Made by a program: the position numbers and the translations under genes. A stretch of DNA of 64,000 nucleotides from Sphagnum compactum (Eukaryota > Bryophyta > Sphagnopsida > Sphagnales). Each line of letters starts with the position of its first letter. The first letter of the stretch is position 1. The notes below the pieces were generated by a model. That model saw only the letters and a program-made list of their open reading frames with translations. It searched no databases and was not told the DNA's origin. The DNA lies in the NCBI GenBank assembly GCA_965153455.1, contig OZ234495.1, positions 13,698,875-13,762,874 of the forward strand. The letters run 5' to 3'. Shown here piece by piece: positions 47,977 to 59,672 of the stretch.

Positions 47977-49519
47977 GTCAATAAATTATAAACTGAATAA
48001 TTCAATTATACTTGAAAGCAAAATACATATCATTTGGTCTTCAATATTTTTTTAAAAAAAAAATCTAAATGTTTTAATGGTATTACAAGGGCGAAAAAAA
48101 TAATTTGAGAAGCATACAGATGTTGTTGTACTTGGGGTCGAAACAATAAGAAAAACTTCAAAATGCATTTTAATCCTAAACATCTGCTGTGGATGGAAAA
48201 TGGTTCCAAATAAAAGTTGGAACTTGAAAGATTAAGTTAAAGGTTTATAGCATGTTAGGACATTGCTAAATTAAACCTATTTCAATTCTTAGTTGTTTAA
48301 AATTAAATGAATTCTTTAGAACATCTTAAATGGTCAAATGGGTAGCTGCTCATGGCCACCTTTCTGTAGAAAAATTAGTTTAAAATTCTCTTTTTGTACT
48401 TAATAAGTCTTTTTTTCTTAAACAATTCTTACTCAGGATAAAGATAGTATGTACATGAAGAAGAGGAGAGGCAAGAGGACTTTAGGAGGAGGAAAATGAG
48501 GGGAATTTTTTTGGGGGAAAAATGTAAGAAAATACAGAAAAAGAATGAGTAATCAATCTCAACCTTTCCATAGAATGGGTGTGAAAATTTCAGTTCAGCC
48601 AAAGGCCCTCCATTGAAATTCCAATGGAGCTTTAATCATTTGACACTAGGTTAGTTACTTAAGTAAGTGTGAGGGGGAAGTGGGAGGGTGGAGCCTTGGT
48701 TCCATTGGTGGCAGTGATGCTTTTCAACAATTTTTTTCATTTTTAGTGACAAGAATTATTTTTTTCTCCATTTTTTTGTCTAGTGAAAATTTGTCTAATT
48801 CTGCTTATGTTTTTCCAAAAAAAATTGCCAATTTTTTTATATCACAAAATTGAAAGAAAGAAAGAAACCCTAACTGGTGGGCACCACATTTACATAATCT
48901 GAAAATGGGAATTCAAAGGTGGCATCAAAACATGTAGAGTTGCTTTGCACACTTGCCTTCAAAAAGGGTGATCAATGAAGCTACTCAAGAGCCAAAGTAC
49001 CATCAAAGAAAAGAAATTTCAAGACAACCAAAGGCAAATCTTGAAAAAGAGACAAGTTGGTAAGTCCCAAGTCCCAACCTTGTAATGCTCTACAATGATA
49101 TTTGTTGTGTTGTAGACAAGGAAATGGATGGTTAGGTCTCGTTAACTTCAGCTTCGTACTCGTGACTTAATTTAGGTAGAGATGGATTAAAAAAAATGGA
49201 AAATTTGCCCACATTACAAAGACAAAGCCCACATGAATGTCCTCAAGAAATCAAGCTTATTCTGAAACAGGGTGATTCTTACAAATGTGATACGTGGTAA
49301 TAGTCGGATTCCACAAATTGGATCTCAAATTTGTATTTATTTTTTATTAAAAGTTTCAGTTAAAAAATAATTGGAAATAGACTTCTGTCTAAAGAAAGAT
49401 TAAAATGTTGCATAAATATTTTTATAATAAATTATATTTTTTCAAAATCTAATTTTTTTCAAATTTTTTTTCAAATTTTTTTAACTTCTTAGCTTCAATT
49501 AGCTACACTAAAATTTCTA
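47977..49519. other. AT-rich intergenic
   Basis: No gene recognised. About 48700-48880 contains homopolymer-rich sequence with an ATCACAAAATTGAAAG word like the ends of the dispersed family described at 21.5 and 38 kb. Confidence 0.4.
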
Positions 49520-50130
49520 AAATGGTTGATAACCAATCCTAGAGTCATTGTGTTGTATTTTAATCACAAAATTTAATTTATCTAAATTATCTGATTGCAA
49601 ATGACATCTTTTTAAATTATTAAGTATGTTCATCAAAGAAAAAATTCTTTCATTTTCAATCTATGAACCAACAATGCTTAAGATCTAACAGGCAAGGAAT
49701 TATATTTTTCCTCGCCATTGAAGAGGACATTTGATGTTTTTAACGTCCATTTGAAACCTCCCAAAAATCAAAAGTTCTTTGTTGTTATCATTGGTTCGTT
49801 TGTGCTTGCTATCATTTTAAAAAATGTTCAAACTACATATTCAAACAAGGGGTGAAAATGATGATAGCATTGTGACAACATGGGATACATGGTTTTTTTA
49901 TCATATTTTCCAACAATGGCCTTGCTTTGTTCAAGGCCATAAACATTAAACATAAGTTTTTGAACCTAAGATCCAACATCAAAAAACATGTTATGAACCT
50001 TTTTTTTTCATATTTTTTATTAAAAGAAAATTTAAACAACATAAATTTTATTCTTGATGTCAAAAGTTTAAAAATGTGCTTAGAAAATGTATCTCAAGAA
50101 CAACAATGGACTTCTCTTCCATAAAATTAT
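49520..50130 (-). pseudogene. hAT transposase C-terminal remnant
   Basis: On the minus strand a frame at 50063-49833 reads CFLMLDLRFKNLCL, like the LDPRFK block of plant hAT transposases. Further along, at about 49670-49520, the sequence reads IENERIFSL and then LKRCHLQSDNLDKLNFV, the hAT dimerisation region (normally SQIETERIFSLAG then LRRCRLQ). Stops, including one just before IENERIFSL, and frame changes show it is dead. No terminal inverted repeats or 8-base target duplication were found. The N-terminal half, if present, is too diverged to see. Confidence 0.7.
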
Positions 50131-51440
50131 CAAAAGAAACTAAAATTTCAAAAAAAAATTCTCAATTCCAAACAAATGGAAATGGCAAAATTTAAAACAT
50201 CCCTTAATGACCAATCACTTATATATTGATTAAAAACACAACAAAAGAAAAAACATCAACAATGATTTGAAAAATGTGTCATGTCAAAAGATGAAGCATT
50301 CATGCAATCGTCCTAACATCCAATCATGCCTAACAAAAAGCAATTTCTTTTTGAAATTACAATGCTTCTTAAAAAAGCATAATATTGTTCGCAAATTGAC
50401 AAAAGAGAAAACAATTTGTTAAAACTTATTACTAATTGAAACTAATTAAAAATATTTATCATGGCAACAATAAATCAAATTAAGAAATTACTTTGTCTTC
50501 ACTAGAATATCCAACTTCTTTAAGGCCAAACCAAATTCAAAACAATGCCTTGTTCCATTCTTGTCAACCTTTCTTAGATTTTTTTGACCAAATTATAGAT
50601 TTTTCATCATTTGTTTTTGTAATTTTTGTGCTCGTGAAAATAACTCAAACTTGATGACTCATTAGAAAAATTATAACATAAATTAATGTGCATGATTAAA
50701 GTTGAATAAATCATATATATAATCATTTCACAAATTAATGTGCTTAACCCAAACCAAATGACTTATTAAAAAAATTATGCATGACGAAAGTTGAATATTT
50801 CATTAAAAAAATCATCTTAGAATTTAGTGTGCATGCTTAATCATTTAATGTGAAATACTTTTTTTTAATTTTTTCATCATATGATGAATCATATGGTGAA
50901 TTATTTAAGGCCTAAAACATTAAGAACTTTTTGGTTTAGTTTTTATTGCTTAATATATGAATAAATATTTCAAACTTGTTGAAAATATTTTCATTGAAGC
51001 TTGTTATACAATTCTAATTTTTTTATAAAATAAACTTGAAAATTATAAATTAAGAAATTAATTTAGACTATTCAATATTTCATGCATAATTTTATGAATG
51101 TATAAAACTCATGATAAAATGATGACTATGATTTATTAGATATGCATAAAAAATAAATATGTGATTAAATGCTTATGAGATCGAAAGTGTATATTCTCAT
51201 AATTATATAGCAAAAATACATCATTTCAATGCTTCAACCATTTGCCTTTCACAAAACAAGTCTAGAAATAAATCTGATTTTAAAAATCAAAACAAAAACC
51301 AAAAATATTTCAAATTTTCATTTTTGTGTGAAACCAAAATCATTATTAACTTTTTTTTAAAACCAGAAATAAAGGTTCTTCGTAGAAGTCAAAAACCACA
51401 CTAACACTCAAAAAAATTCCCCAAAAAATTTAATATGAAA
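50131..51440. other. Very AT-rich intergenic
   Basis: No gene recognised. It may contain the unrecognisable N-terminal half of the hAT element. The GC content rises sharply after about 51480 at the SPL2-like promoter. Confidence 0.4.
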
Positions 51441-51479
51441 TCATGTTTTCCTCTCACTATTTAAAGAAAAAAAATCGCC

Positions 51480-52067
51480 AGCGTACTAAATTTTGCCCAA
51501 GCGCGGCCACCCACGAACGAACGAGACATACATCTCGTCGTTCGTTCGTCCGTCCGTCCGTTCGTCCGTCCTGCCTCGCAGGGGAAGAACAGAAAGGCGG
51601 AAACAAAGCTGGCCTTTCGCCCGCGGTAGAAGTCGGAAATTCTGCGGAGATCATCAACACCTCAAGCGCAAGTGTTCTTAGATTTTCCGAAATTTCGCAT
51701 CGCGGCGATAAGGGAAAATTTTAGGCAAATTTGCTCGTTCCTCTTGTGGCAGATCGCCAGTCCACCTACTTCACAAAATTGTGAGAAAAATGACAAAAGC
51801 CACTTGCCGTGGGTTTGCACTTTGCACAACTCTCGCTTCAGTTCAGAAGAAACTTTTGAGCGAAGGTGTTTTGCTGGAGGACTGATTCAGCTATTCTGGG
51901 ACCCTCGATTTCATGGTGCGCGAAGCAGGTCCGGCTGTTTCTACTGGGACTGGGGTTTTCAGGAAGAGGAAGAAGCAGCGTTGTGTATACCTAGGATTTG
52001 ATTCCCGGACAAACGCCTGTGGAATAAATTAAATTCTTGTGCAAATACTTTCTTCTTCAAATTGCAA
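51480..52067 (+). promoter_or_regulatory. CpG-richer upstream region of the SPL2-like gene
   Basis: Base composition changes from very AT-rich to CpG-containing over this stretch, which precedes the SPL2-like coding region. It includes a (CGTC)n/(CGTT)n tetranucleotide run at about 51534-51570 and a dispersed-family fragment with GATCGCCAGTCCACCTAC at about 51753-51770. I infer it holds the promoter and start of the transcript. No exact TATA box or start site is assigned. Confidence 0.4.
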
Positions 52068-52402
52068 AAGGTTTTGGCAGTGTTGGGAGATGATGCTGCT
52101 GTGATTAGGGTTATGAATAGCAGAAGGTTTTAGCAGTGTTGGGAGATGATGCTGCTGTGATTAGGGTTGTGAATGGTAGAAGGTTTTCGTAGTGTTGGGA
52201 GATGACGCTGCTGTGATTAGGGTTGTGAAATGGCAGAAGGTTTTGGCAGTGTTGGGAGATGACGCTGCTGTGATTAGGGTTGTGAAATGGCAGAAGGTTT
52301 TGGCAGTGTTCGGAGATGACGCTGCTGTGATTAGGGTTGTGAATGGCAGGCTGAAGGTTTTGGCAGTGTTCGGAGATGATGCACTGTGAGATTAGGGTTT
52401 GA
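52068..52402 (+). repeat. Minisatellite, 56-60-base unit, six copies, telobox-bearing
   Basis: Copies start at 52068, 52124, 52180, 52237, 52294 and 52354 with AAGGTTTTGGCAGTGTTGGG. Each contains GATGATGCTGCTGTGATTAG-like sequence and then TTAGGGTT. The last copy is partial and ends 22 bases before the SPL2-like ATG. TTAGGGTT is the complement of the plant telobox core AACCCTAA, so the array puts six such motifs in the leader or proximal promoter. The period changes from 56 to 57 to 60 as the array nears the gene. Confidence 0.9.
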
Positions 52403-52423
52403 GCACAACTGCGGTTCCAAAAG

Positions 52424-55400
52424 ATGGCAGCCCATGATGATGAGCTCTATGTAGCTCTCACAAGGATAGCTCTTGCAGGAGATGGGGTGGTTCTGGGAAT
52501 TGGCATGACAGTTCTGGCACTGCGCACATGGCTCAAGTACCGCTCTCATGCCAAAGCTCTCAAGGATGTAGAAGAAACCCCATTGTCACGAATTGCAGAT
52601 CTTCGCAGCTTAGTTGATGGTAGCAGTGAAGATCTTACAAGGACAAGTTTGCATGAATCTAACAAGGTGAGAGGAAGAGATTGCTCTTTTACTCCTATAA
52701 AATTTGCAGCAGGATTTGTGTTGTCCTTGAGTTTGTGGAATTTGGAAACAAAGGTAATCAAACATTTGTTGCCAATTGCTCTCTCCTTTTTTCCAAAAAC
52801 CATCTTGAATTGTTCAGGAGGGTTCTTGAGTATGGAGAATGCAAGAAAAACCAAAATGGTCCTGGAAAGTTGTCTCTGGCAGGTGACCTCTGTCCAACAA
52901 ATGAATGAGACTCTCGAAGCGAAGCAATTTCCTTTCAGGATGTGGCGGAGGTTATGGCCACAGGAAGTATCAATGAAGCAAGATGCATTGGTGATGGTGA
53001 GGGGAAAGGTGCAGAGCAAAGCCTCTGTGGAATCCAAAGACAAGAACCATGACACAGGTGCACTCACAGCACAAAATGTCGACGAGAAAGCGGTATACTT
53101 GGAGAGGACACAGACAGTAAGCACCTGTTCTTCTCTATCACATCTCCAATTTTTGAAGAACCAGATGTCTTTCTATGGGAGCAAGCAGAAATTCTTCACA
53201 GAATTCTGAGATGTGGAGATGTTGATACCAATCTGTCATAGTATCTTTTCTGTGTTCATACAAGGTATCTGAGTGGTATGCTCTGCATAATGTGCAGCAG
53301 ACAACTTCACTATGGTTGATCCCTCTTCTTCTTTCACCCTGTGAGCCTGATGTTATACTGGCGTGTTGCTGCAAGTGGATGTTTGCTTCAGTGTCTGTAC
53401 AATGAATGGAGAGGCATCTTTGGGTGGAGCTATGAGTGGAGGGCGATTTTGGGATGGGGTTCTCGTAAGGAGCAAGTCACAGTTTCAAGGCGCAAGGTAC
53501 TTTCACATTTTGCTTCACATTCATTGCTTGCTTTGTCTGACCCAATTGAAAACCCTAATCTTACAGGTTTTTCCATTCTTCTTGCGTCATCCACTCTGTC
53601 TTTTGATCTTTGCCTTCTTTTGCATCAAAACTCCCAGAAACATTACCAGTTGGAGAAACCACCGATATCATGATATCCATCAGTAAATGTTATTTATGTG
53701 TGACTGATTTTCTTCTTGCTTCCTACTACTCCAATTGCTTATGTTTTTCATTGCAGGTGTTCATCTTCAGCAAACTGCTCAACCTGCAAGATTCAGTAGA
53801 TTGTGAACTGATTGTTAGAATGTATTGTTTTGCTGTAATCTAGGTGCCATTTGTACTGGCTGAGAGGGATGGCGAATGGGATCAGAAACTTGGCAAGCTA
53901 GCAGTATATGTCCATATCAACATAGAAGATGCAAAGCATCCTGTACCACTTGTCACTGTCTACCATCAGCTCCACCCAGTACCGTCCTCATCATACACAT
54001 TCTTGCAGGCCATGTTTGGGCGACGGTATCTGGTCTGAAGCTTTCTTTTCTTTACCCAATGCCTTTGTCTTTGAGTGTGGGTAGATCCATTGTTGCATGT
54101 CAAAGCTTTTAACTTCAGAAATTCTACTTCATGGTTTTGCACCTCACATCATCAGAGTTGCTGAGTTGCTCAAAGTTGGATTGAACCGTTTCTTTGCAAC
54201 ACTATCTGGCTGATTTTGTTAAGTTCGCTTCTGAGTCATTTTTCTCATGGCTTGTCCATAATGATGCTGTAATGGTTACTTACAGTTTTTTTTTGCATGT
54301 GTCAGGTTGGCCTTTTAGATGAAGAAAAAATACTGCCAATAGGTCGGGAGATTACAGCAGTAGGCACCCTGGACATGTCTTTGGATGGATATCCAGTCAT
54401 CAAACCCTCTGGCTGCTTGCCCATCTTCTTGTATATTGCACTAACATTTTACTCAGCATTTATTTGAGTTACATCAATGGATGTTCTCGCTGCCATTGAG
54501 AATCTCTTGATCTTGTGTTTCTTGAAAATCTTGTTTGTTGGTGAACAAGGTTGATGCCTCTTTTATCTTGACTAGTTCATCAAGCCTGCTTCCTTTTTTA
54601 TGCAACAGGACGGATCTTACACGGGAGCAGCTGTTATTGGACCTTGCAAATGGAAGAATTGTCCTGTTCTGGATGGGGATTGCTGTCACCACAGTAGCAG
54701 TTGGAGTTTTAGGTTATGCCGTTATCAAGTATGCACAGACTGTCTCACAGAATTCCCCTTGCAATTCTTTCGTCTTTTCCAGAACATGTTTTGGGTTCTT
54801 AGGAAATTCCTTTTGTATTCACTTGCAAAATGTTGTGTTTATCACAAACCCATTTATTTCAAAAGTATGTAACACTTTGTTAATCTGTAGAAAGTTGTGG
54901 AGCACTTGATTGTTTCCACATCAGTTGAAACTCTGTGATAGGAGTGCAGGTTGGTTATGTGTGAACCAGTTCAATATGATAAATGTGTTGGGTCTCGTAC
55001 TGCTAGGTTGAGTCTCTGCTATTGCAATATCCTGCAGCTAACAGCTGCTGACAATGTTTGCCTCTCTTGCATCTCTGTATACTTCAGAAATTGGACAAAA
55101 TGGAAGCAGCGACAGCAGCAGAGGCAACAGCCGGATGAAGGAAGCAGGCATGTTCCAGGGCTTCCTTTTATAATTTCTCTTTTGTCTAGTCTTGAAAGTG
55201 TGTTCGTGTTATGGATCTTTCCAGAGAATTAAGTGGATGTTGGGTCTCGTCTCATTTAAGGTGGAGTCAGTTTTCTATGTTGTACTCTGTATTCATTAAT
55301 GTAACAGCAATAGGCGTGTCACTGCTTGAGTCTGTGTGCACTGCACAGCAAAGCAAGAGGCTGAAAATGTGACACAATTTGTCGTGGGTGGCAACATGCA

Positions 55401-55624
55401 GGCAAGACAGATTGATAGATGATGATGTTGAGGACATGGCAGATATTCCAGATGGGGAACTTTGTGTAGTGTGTTTGTTAAGGAGGCGGCGAGCTGCATT
55501 CATACACTGTGGGCATCGAGTTTGTTGTGTTGGTTGTGCCCAGCATGTTGAGCAGGGTGATAATCCTCGGTGCCCAGTATGCAGGCAAACAGTCACTGGC
55601 ATTGTGCGGGTTTTTGATTCGTGA
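52424..55624 (+). CDS. SPL2: SP1-like RING E3 ubiquitin ligase of organelle membranes
   Basis: Plant SP1/SPL ligases (relatives of animal MULAN/MUL1) sit in the plastid outer envelope or mitochondrial outer membrane and ubiquitinate import components. Exons are 52424-52666, 52964-53116, 53392-53496, 53844-54032, 54306-54430, 54609-54728, 55088-55147 and 55402-55624, giving 405 residues, against 383 for Arabidopsis SPL2. Membrane segment 1 lies at about 19-37 and segment 2 at about 288-310. The GIDE/BAM domain lies between them (VPFVLAERDG, then VGLLDEEKILPIG). The C-terminal C3HC4 RING has Cys353, Cys356, Cys368, His370, Cys374, Cys377, Cys389 and Cys392, all present, in IPDGELCVVC through CPVC. 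A basic, Gln-rich stretch follows segment 2. All introns are GT-AG except intron 7, which must use GC-AG to keep frame. It is closer to SPL2 than to SP1 because of the WTKWKQ linker and the IPDGELC start of the RING. It appears functional. Confidence 0.92.
55148..55401 (+). other. GC-AG intron in the SPL2-like gene
   Basis: The frame between DEGSR and QDRLIDDD is kept only if exon 7 ends AAGCAG and the intron begins GCATGT, with the acceptor ATGCAG at 55396-55401. The only nearby GT (GTTCCA) gives the wrong phase and a stop. GC-AG introns are about one percent of plant introns. Confidence 0.7.
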
Positions 55625-56613
55625 AATTAGCGTCTCCTTTTGTTTCTTGGGGTCTTCCTTCTCTCCAATTGGTAAATGATTTAAGGGCAGCAGTGAGCAA
55701 GTTGTTGTCGGCAAATCATTTTGCTTGTGTCAGTAAAAACTTTGTAGTTGGTCCAAAAGTAATAAGACCCAAAAACTCCAAAAGGACTAGTCAGTCTTCA
55801 CCTACAGATTTGTGCACCATCAGAGACTTCACTACTCTCACCTGAAAATTGATCAGATGAGTATTACGTGGGAGCCTTGTATTAGTAGAGCATCTCCACT
55901 GGCAGCAGTATAATACCCTGTACACACTATTTTGGATGAAGTAGAGTCCTTGAATAGCGGGAAACTCAGTTTGGATCTGTAAATATGCTGAGATACAGTG
56001 ACCTCAAAGAGGCTGAGTAAAAGAGAATCATTGCTTGTGATTGACCAGCCATAATGATAAAACCAGGTGGTGGCATTTAAATAGTCTCTCGCATTTTAGG
56101 GTTCAAGTTGATGGGTGGGGAATTGGAATGGGGAATAGCTTATACTCTATGTTAGATATAGTAAACACTGTTAGAGGCGGGTGAGTTGAGGTGCTCATAT
56201 GTGTGGAGAGTACGAAATGGAGGTCCAATCTATGTGCTTGTGATCATGTGAAGAGCCAGATGTTTGGGCTATTATGAATAGGTGTCTACCACAGGCAAAG
56301 GGTTGTCATTCTGGGAAGAACTTGTGAGTCCTAACCCAACAATCCACAGACATATATGCAAAGACCATGCATTTTGAACCAAACATTAACTTTGGGTTTT
56401 GCTCCAACAATGAACTAGGTCATGTTGATACATGTATTCTCACTAATGCTCTGTTGTAAATTGAACCTAATTTCGAAGGATCATATGATAAAGGAGCACG
56501 AGAATGTCATGATGACATAGTGATTCACACCTAATTTTGTTATTTCTAACTTATTCTTGGATGAATAAGAACTTAAACCCTAATTCTCTTGAAGATGTGT
56601 TCAACATCTTCCA
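55625..56613. other. 3' flank of SPL2-like gene, intergenic
   Basis: Presumed 3' untranslated region followed by intergenic DNA. Nothing else recognised. Includes a GAGCATCTCCACTGG word (about 55890) seen also near 20935 as GAGCATCTCCAGCCG, probably a shared element fragment. Confidence 0.4.
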
Positions 56614-56783
56614 TCTATTTCAATGGGTTATGGATTTATACTCTTTGATGCCAAAAAAGTAGATATTTTCTATTTCAATGGGTTATGGATTTATACTCTT
56701 TGATGCCCAAAAAAAGATATTTTCTATTTGAATGGGTCATGGAAATATACCCTTTGGTGCCAACAAAATACCAATTTTCTACC
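56614..56783 (+). repeat. Tandem repeat, 54-56-base unit, three copies
   Basis: Copies begin at 56614, 56670 and 56724 with CTATTTCAATGGGTTATGG, continuing to ATACTCTTTGATGCC. The third copy is the most diverged. Non-coding. Confidence 0.8.
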
Positions 56784-57593
56784 ATGGCAACTGCCAATGC
56801 TATTACAACAAATTTGATAGGAGCTGGACTACCTGAATCTTAACATGTCTACTAGCCAACGAGCTGTTTTCAATTGCACAACAAAGTTGGCTCTAAAATT
56901 AAGAGCTTAGCTACCACATAGTGGAATCTTGGAAACGAATTGGATTTCAAAGGCATTCAGATACTGAAATTGTTTACAAAGTTATAGTGGCAGGGAAGGC
57001 CACACCATCCTTGTCTTCATGATGAGATAGTTTCTGTATCACCTCACGATGCTTGCTTGACCATTGTTATTATTTTTAGCTAAATAATCATGTCATTAGT
57101 CACTAATGCCACCTTGAAATGTAAATTAAAAAACATAATTTTAGCATAACTTAACTATTTGAGTTAGACGTTTTTAATTGACTACAGAAATGAATGTCTT
57201 TCACCAATCATCTCCGAGCATTTTGCATATAAAATACGTCTATCTTGACAAAATTTATTTTGTAAAAACAGTTTTGATTGTGATAGCTTGGCAAGGACCT
57301 TATGAAACTTGTCAAGTCCTGGATAGCCTGACGGGGATACTGCAAAATTTACAAGGTAAGAGTTACCATGCAAAATTGTGTGATATGATTATCGAATTTC
57401 ATGGGTTTTTACTAATGCATTGTAGGTTTTTCATACATGTGATCTTATTTCTTTGAAGGTCTAGATTCTTTCCATTCCCATGAAACATTTGAATTTGTTC
57501 AACATTTCTTGTTTCCATTTGTTCAAGGATGATTAACAAGGAAAACCTCCCTATTTAGACAGTGTCAGCTATGTGAGTATTTTGCTTTAAATA

Positions 57594-57662
57594 GGTAGGC
57601 AGGTAGGTAGGTAGGTAGGTAATTGAAGTATGTAAGTAGGAAATGTAGATAGGTAGGTACGA
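57594..57662 (-). repeat. (AGGT)n microsatellite and degenerate flank
   Basis: Six or so AGGT units, then degenerate TAGGT/GTAAGT words. Similar degenerate (AGGT/ACCT)n words occur at about 20700, 22200-22500 and 34740-34820. Confidence 0.7.
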
Positions 57663-58730
57663 AATGACAGAATCAACCCTGACTGCAAATTCTCCCATCT
57701 GAGAAGGTCTGAAAACATGTGGAATCAGCAGGTACGGACTTTGTAAGTTCCTTGAACCAAGCTGAGAACTTGAAGTACTCAAACCTTGACATTAACACTT
57801 GTACTCTGTACATCCCTAATGTCAAACACAATATGTGCAAACTCACTCGTACATGCCCAGGAATAATGATTCAATGTTTTCTCCATACTTTGTTGCAACT
57901 GGATTTTACACTGAGCTCCTTGTACTATAGTAATAGTTTGGAGCAAAAATCAAATATTTTCTTGTATTTGCAGTCACTTGTTGGAAGGTGCTTTCTAGTA
58001 TAGACATGAAGGAACTTTTGCCTGAGATCCCAATGTTGATTAGATGAATTGTACAGTTCAACTTCTACATGTACCCAAGACTGTCAATGCACCTTGTATA
58101 CAAGAGACTGAATTGTGATCTTCTCCCCATCTGCCATTAGGAATATAAGATGGTAATACTGAGAATCAGCTTCCCCAGTCACTGCAAAACAATCTTGTCT
58201 TCTTCTGAGACTGGTGAAGCTGGTAGAAGTACAATCAGCATGGTTGTTGAAGATGCTGATGACCCAATTTGAGATTGTAGTTGACACACAATTTTCTTTT
58301 GGTTCAGCTAAATATCCAGATTGGAGAACCAGAGGACGAAGGTGAGTGAGTGGTCACAGCTGTAATTCTTGGTTGGTACTATATAATCTCTGAGAGCTAG
58401 CCTTTGATACAGTTATAATCTATGATTTATATGTGGTTTCACATGAAGGCCCATGCTCTTAATTCCGGCTCTGCAAGGAATGTCAACATGAGCCTTGTTG
58501 ATCAACATGCTTCACTAGTCAATATGCTTTTAATCATTGTTGATTCAGAAATGCTCAAATGAAGCCTGACTGCTTGTCAAAATTAGTCAAGACTTTTGGT
58601 CACTGCCCAGTGCCAACTTGAAAGATGATTTTGCTGATTTCCAACCTCTAAATATATTGAATGCAGTTTCAAATCCTTCAAAACCTCAGATGTCGTATGT
58701 GGTGGGTGCATGAGTTGCACAACGGGTGAG

Positions 58731-58759
58731 GTTTAGGGTTTAGAGTTTAAACCCTAAAC
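58731..58759. repeat. Head-to-head telomere-type inverted repeat
   Basis: The 12-base arm GTTTAGGGTTTA at 58731-58742 is exactly inverted at 58748-58759 (TAAACCCTAAAC), with the spacer GAGTT between. It can form a hairpin. Confidence 0.8.
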
Positions 58760-59672
58760 CCAATGAATGCCCTCTTCTCTGACTGTTGTTGTCACTCTTA
58801 GATGTCATTAGACACCTTCAAAATGCATAATTTCTCAAGCATTTGCTGTAATCAATATTTTCTTCATCCATGATCAATTGCAATTTGCACCAAGTAAAAA
58901 ATACACCAGCTCTCACACATTGAACAAAAGACATCACTAAAGGTATTCACAAAGCCAGCTTGGGCACATGATTAGTCATATGAAAAGTGCTAAAAGAACC
59001 AATTCTCATAACATAGCTTCCATGGGTGGACATGAGAAACACTCGACACAAGTGTTTTGACGATAAATCCAAAGGTTGTTGAATTGCAAATTAGGACAAA
59101 TTTACATGATTGCAATGTCAACCACAATTTCATAATCTACTCAAATTCTTTTCAAAGCTTGGAAGAAGACAAGTCAGCTTAACTTCGGGACTTCTGGAGG
59201 ATGAAGTTGAGAATGATAATCAAGACAGGAATGGATAGATATCTTTCTTTCCACATTCTCTCCTGCTACCATAATCAGTGGAGTCATTTGGTCTGAGCGC
59301 TTGCATCATTATATCTCCAAAAAACATGTTTGCGTAACAAAAGTTTGGAGATCAAAATTTTTGGAGTCATAATTCAAAATAGAGCTCTTTTTGGAATCAT
59401 GACGGAGTAGCTTGTATAGTTCCCATGTAATATACTCAGTTGTAAAGTTCCATGATCTGCCCCAGTGGATCTTCAATTTTGTTGAATTTTTATGAAGGGA
59501 GCAAACTTATTCAGTGACATGCACCAGCTTCACACAAATGTTTGTTGCAACCCCTATGCTACCCCATCACATGGAAAAAAGTATATGTGATTTTTCTATT
59601 TGGTTCTTCAGAAACCTAGCATGGTACCCATGTGGTGGGGTCTCTGGTGGCATCCTGATCACAAGGAGCAAA

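Larger units (their letters stand above)
56784..59672. other. Intergenic between convergent SPL2-like and SCP genes
   Basis: No gene recognised. Contains an (AGGT)n run (about 57594-57625), a head-to-head telomere-type inverted repeat (58731-58759) and short random-looking frames. The part near 59672 is presumed to be the 3' untranslated region of the carboxypeptidase. Confidence 0.4.

Noticed and set aside
52192-52389. 65-codon frame with repeated GDDAAVIRVV
   Set aside because: It is a read-through of the minisatellite, changes frame between copies, and is out of step with the SPL2-like coding region.
52911-52963. Alternative SPL2-like exon 2 acceptor at TTTCAG-GATGTGG
   Set aside because: It puts the following VRGKVQ block out of frame with exon 1, whereas CCACAG at 52963 keeps frame.
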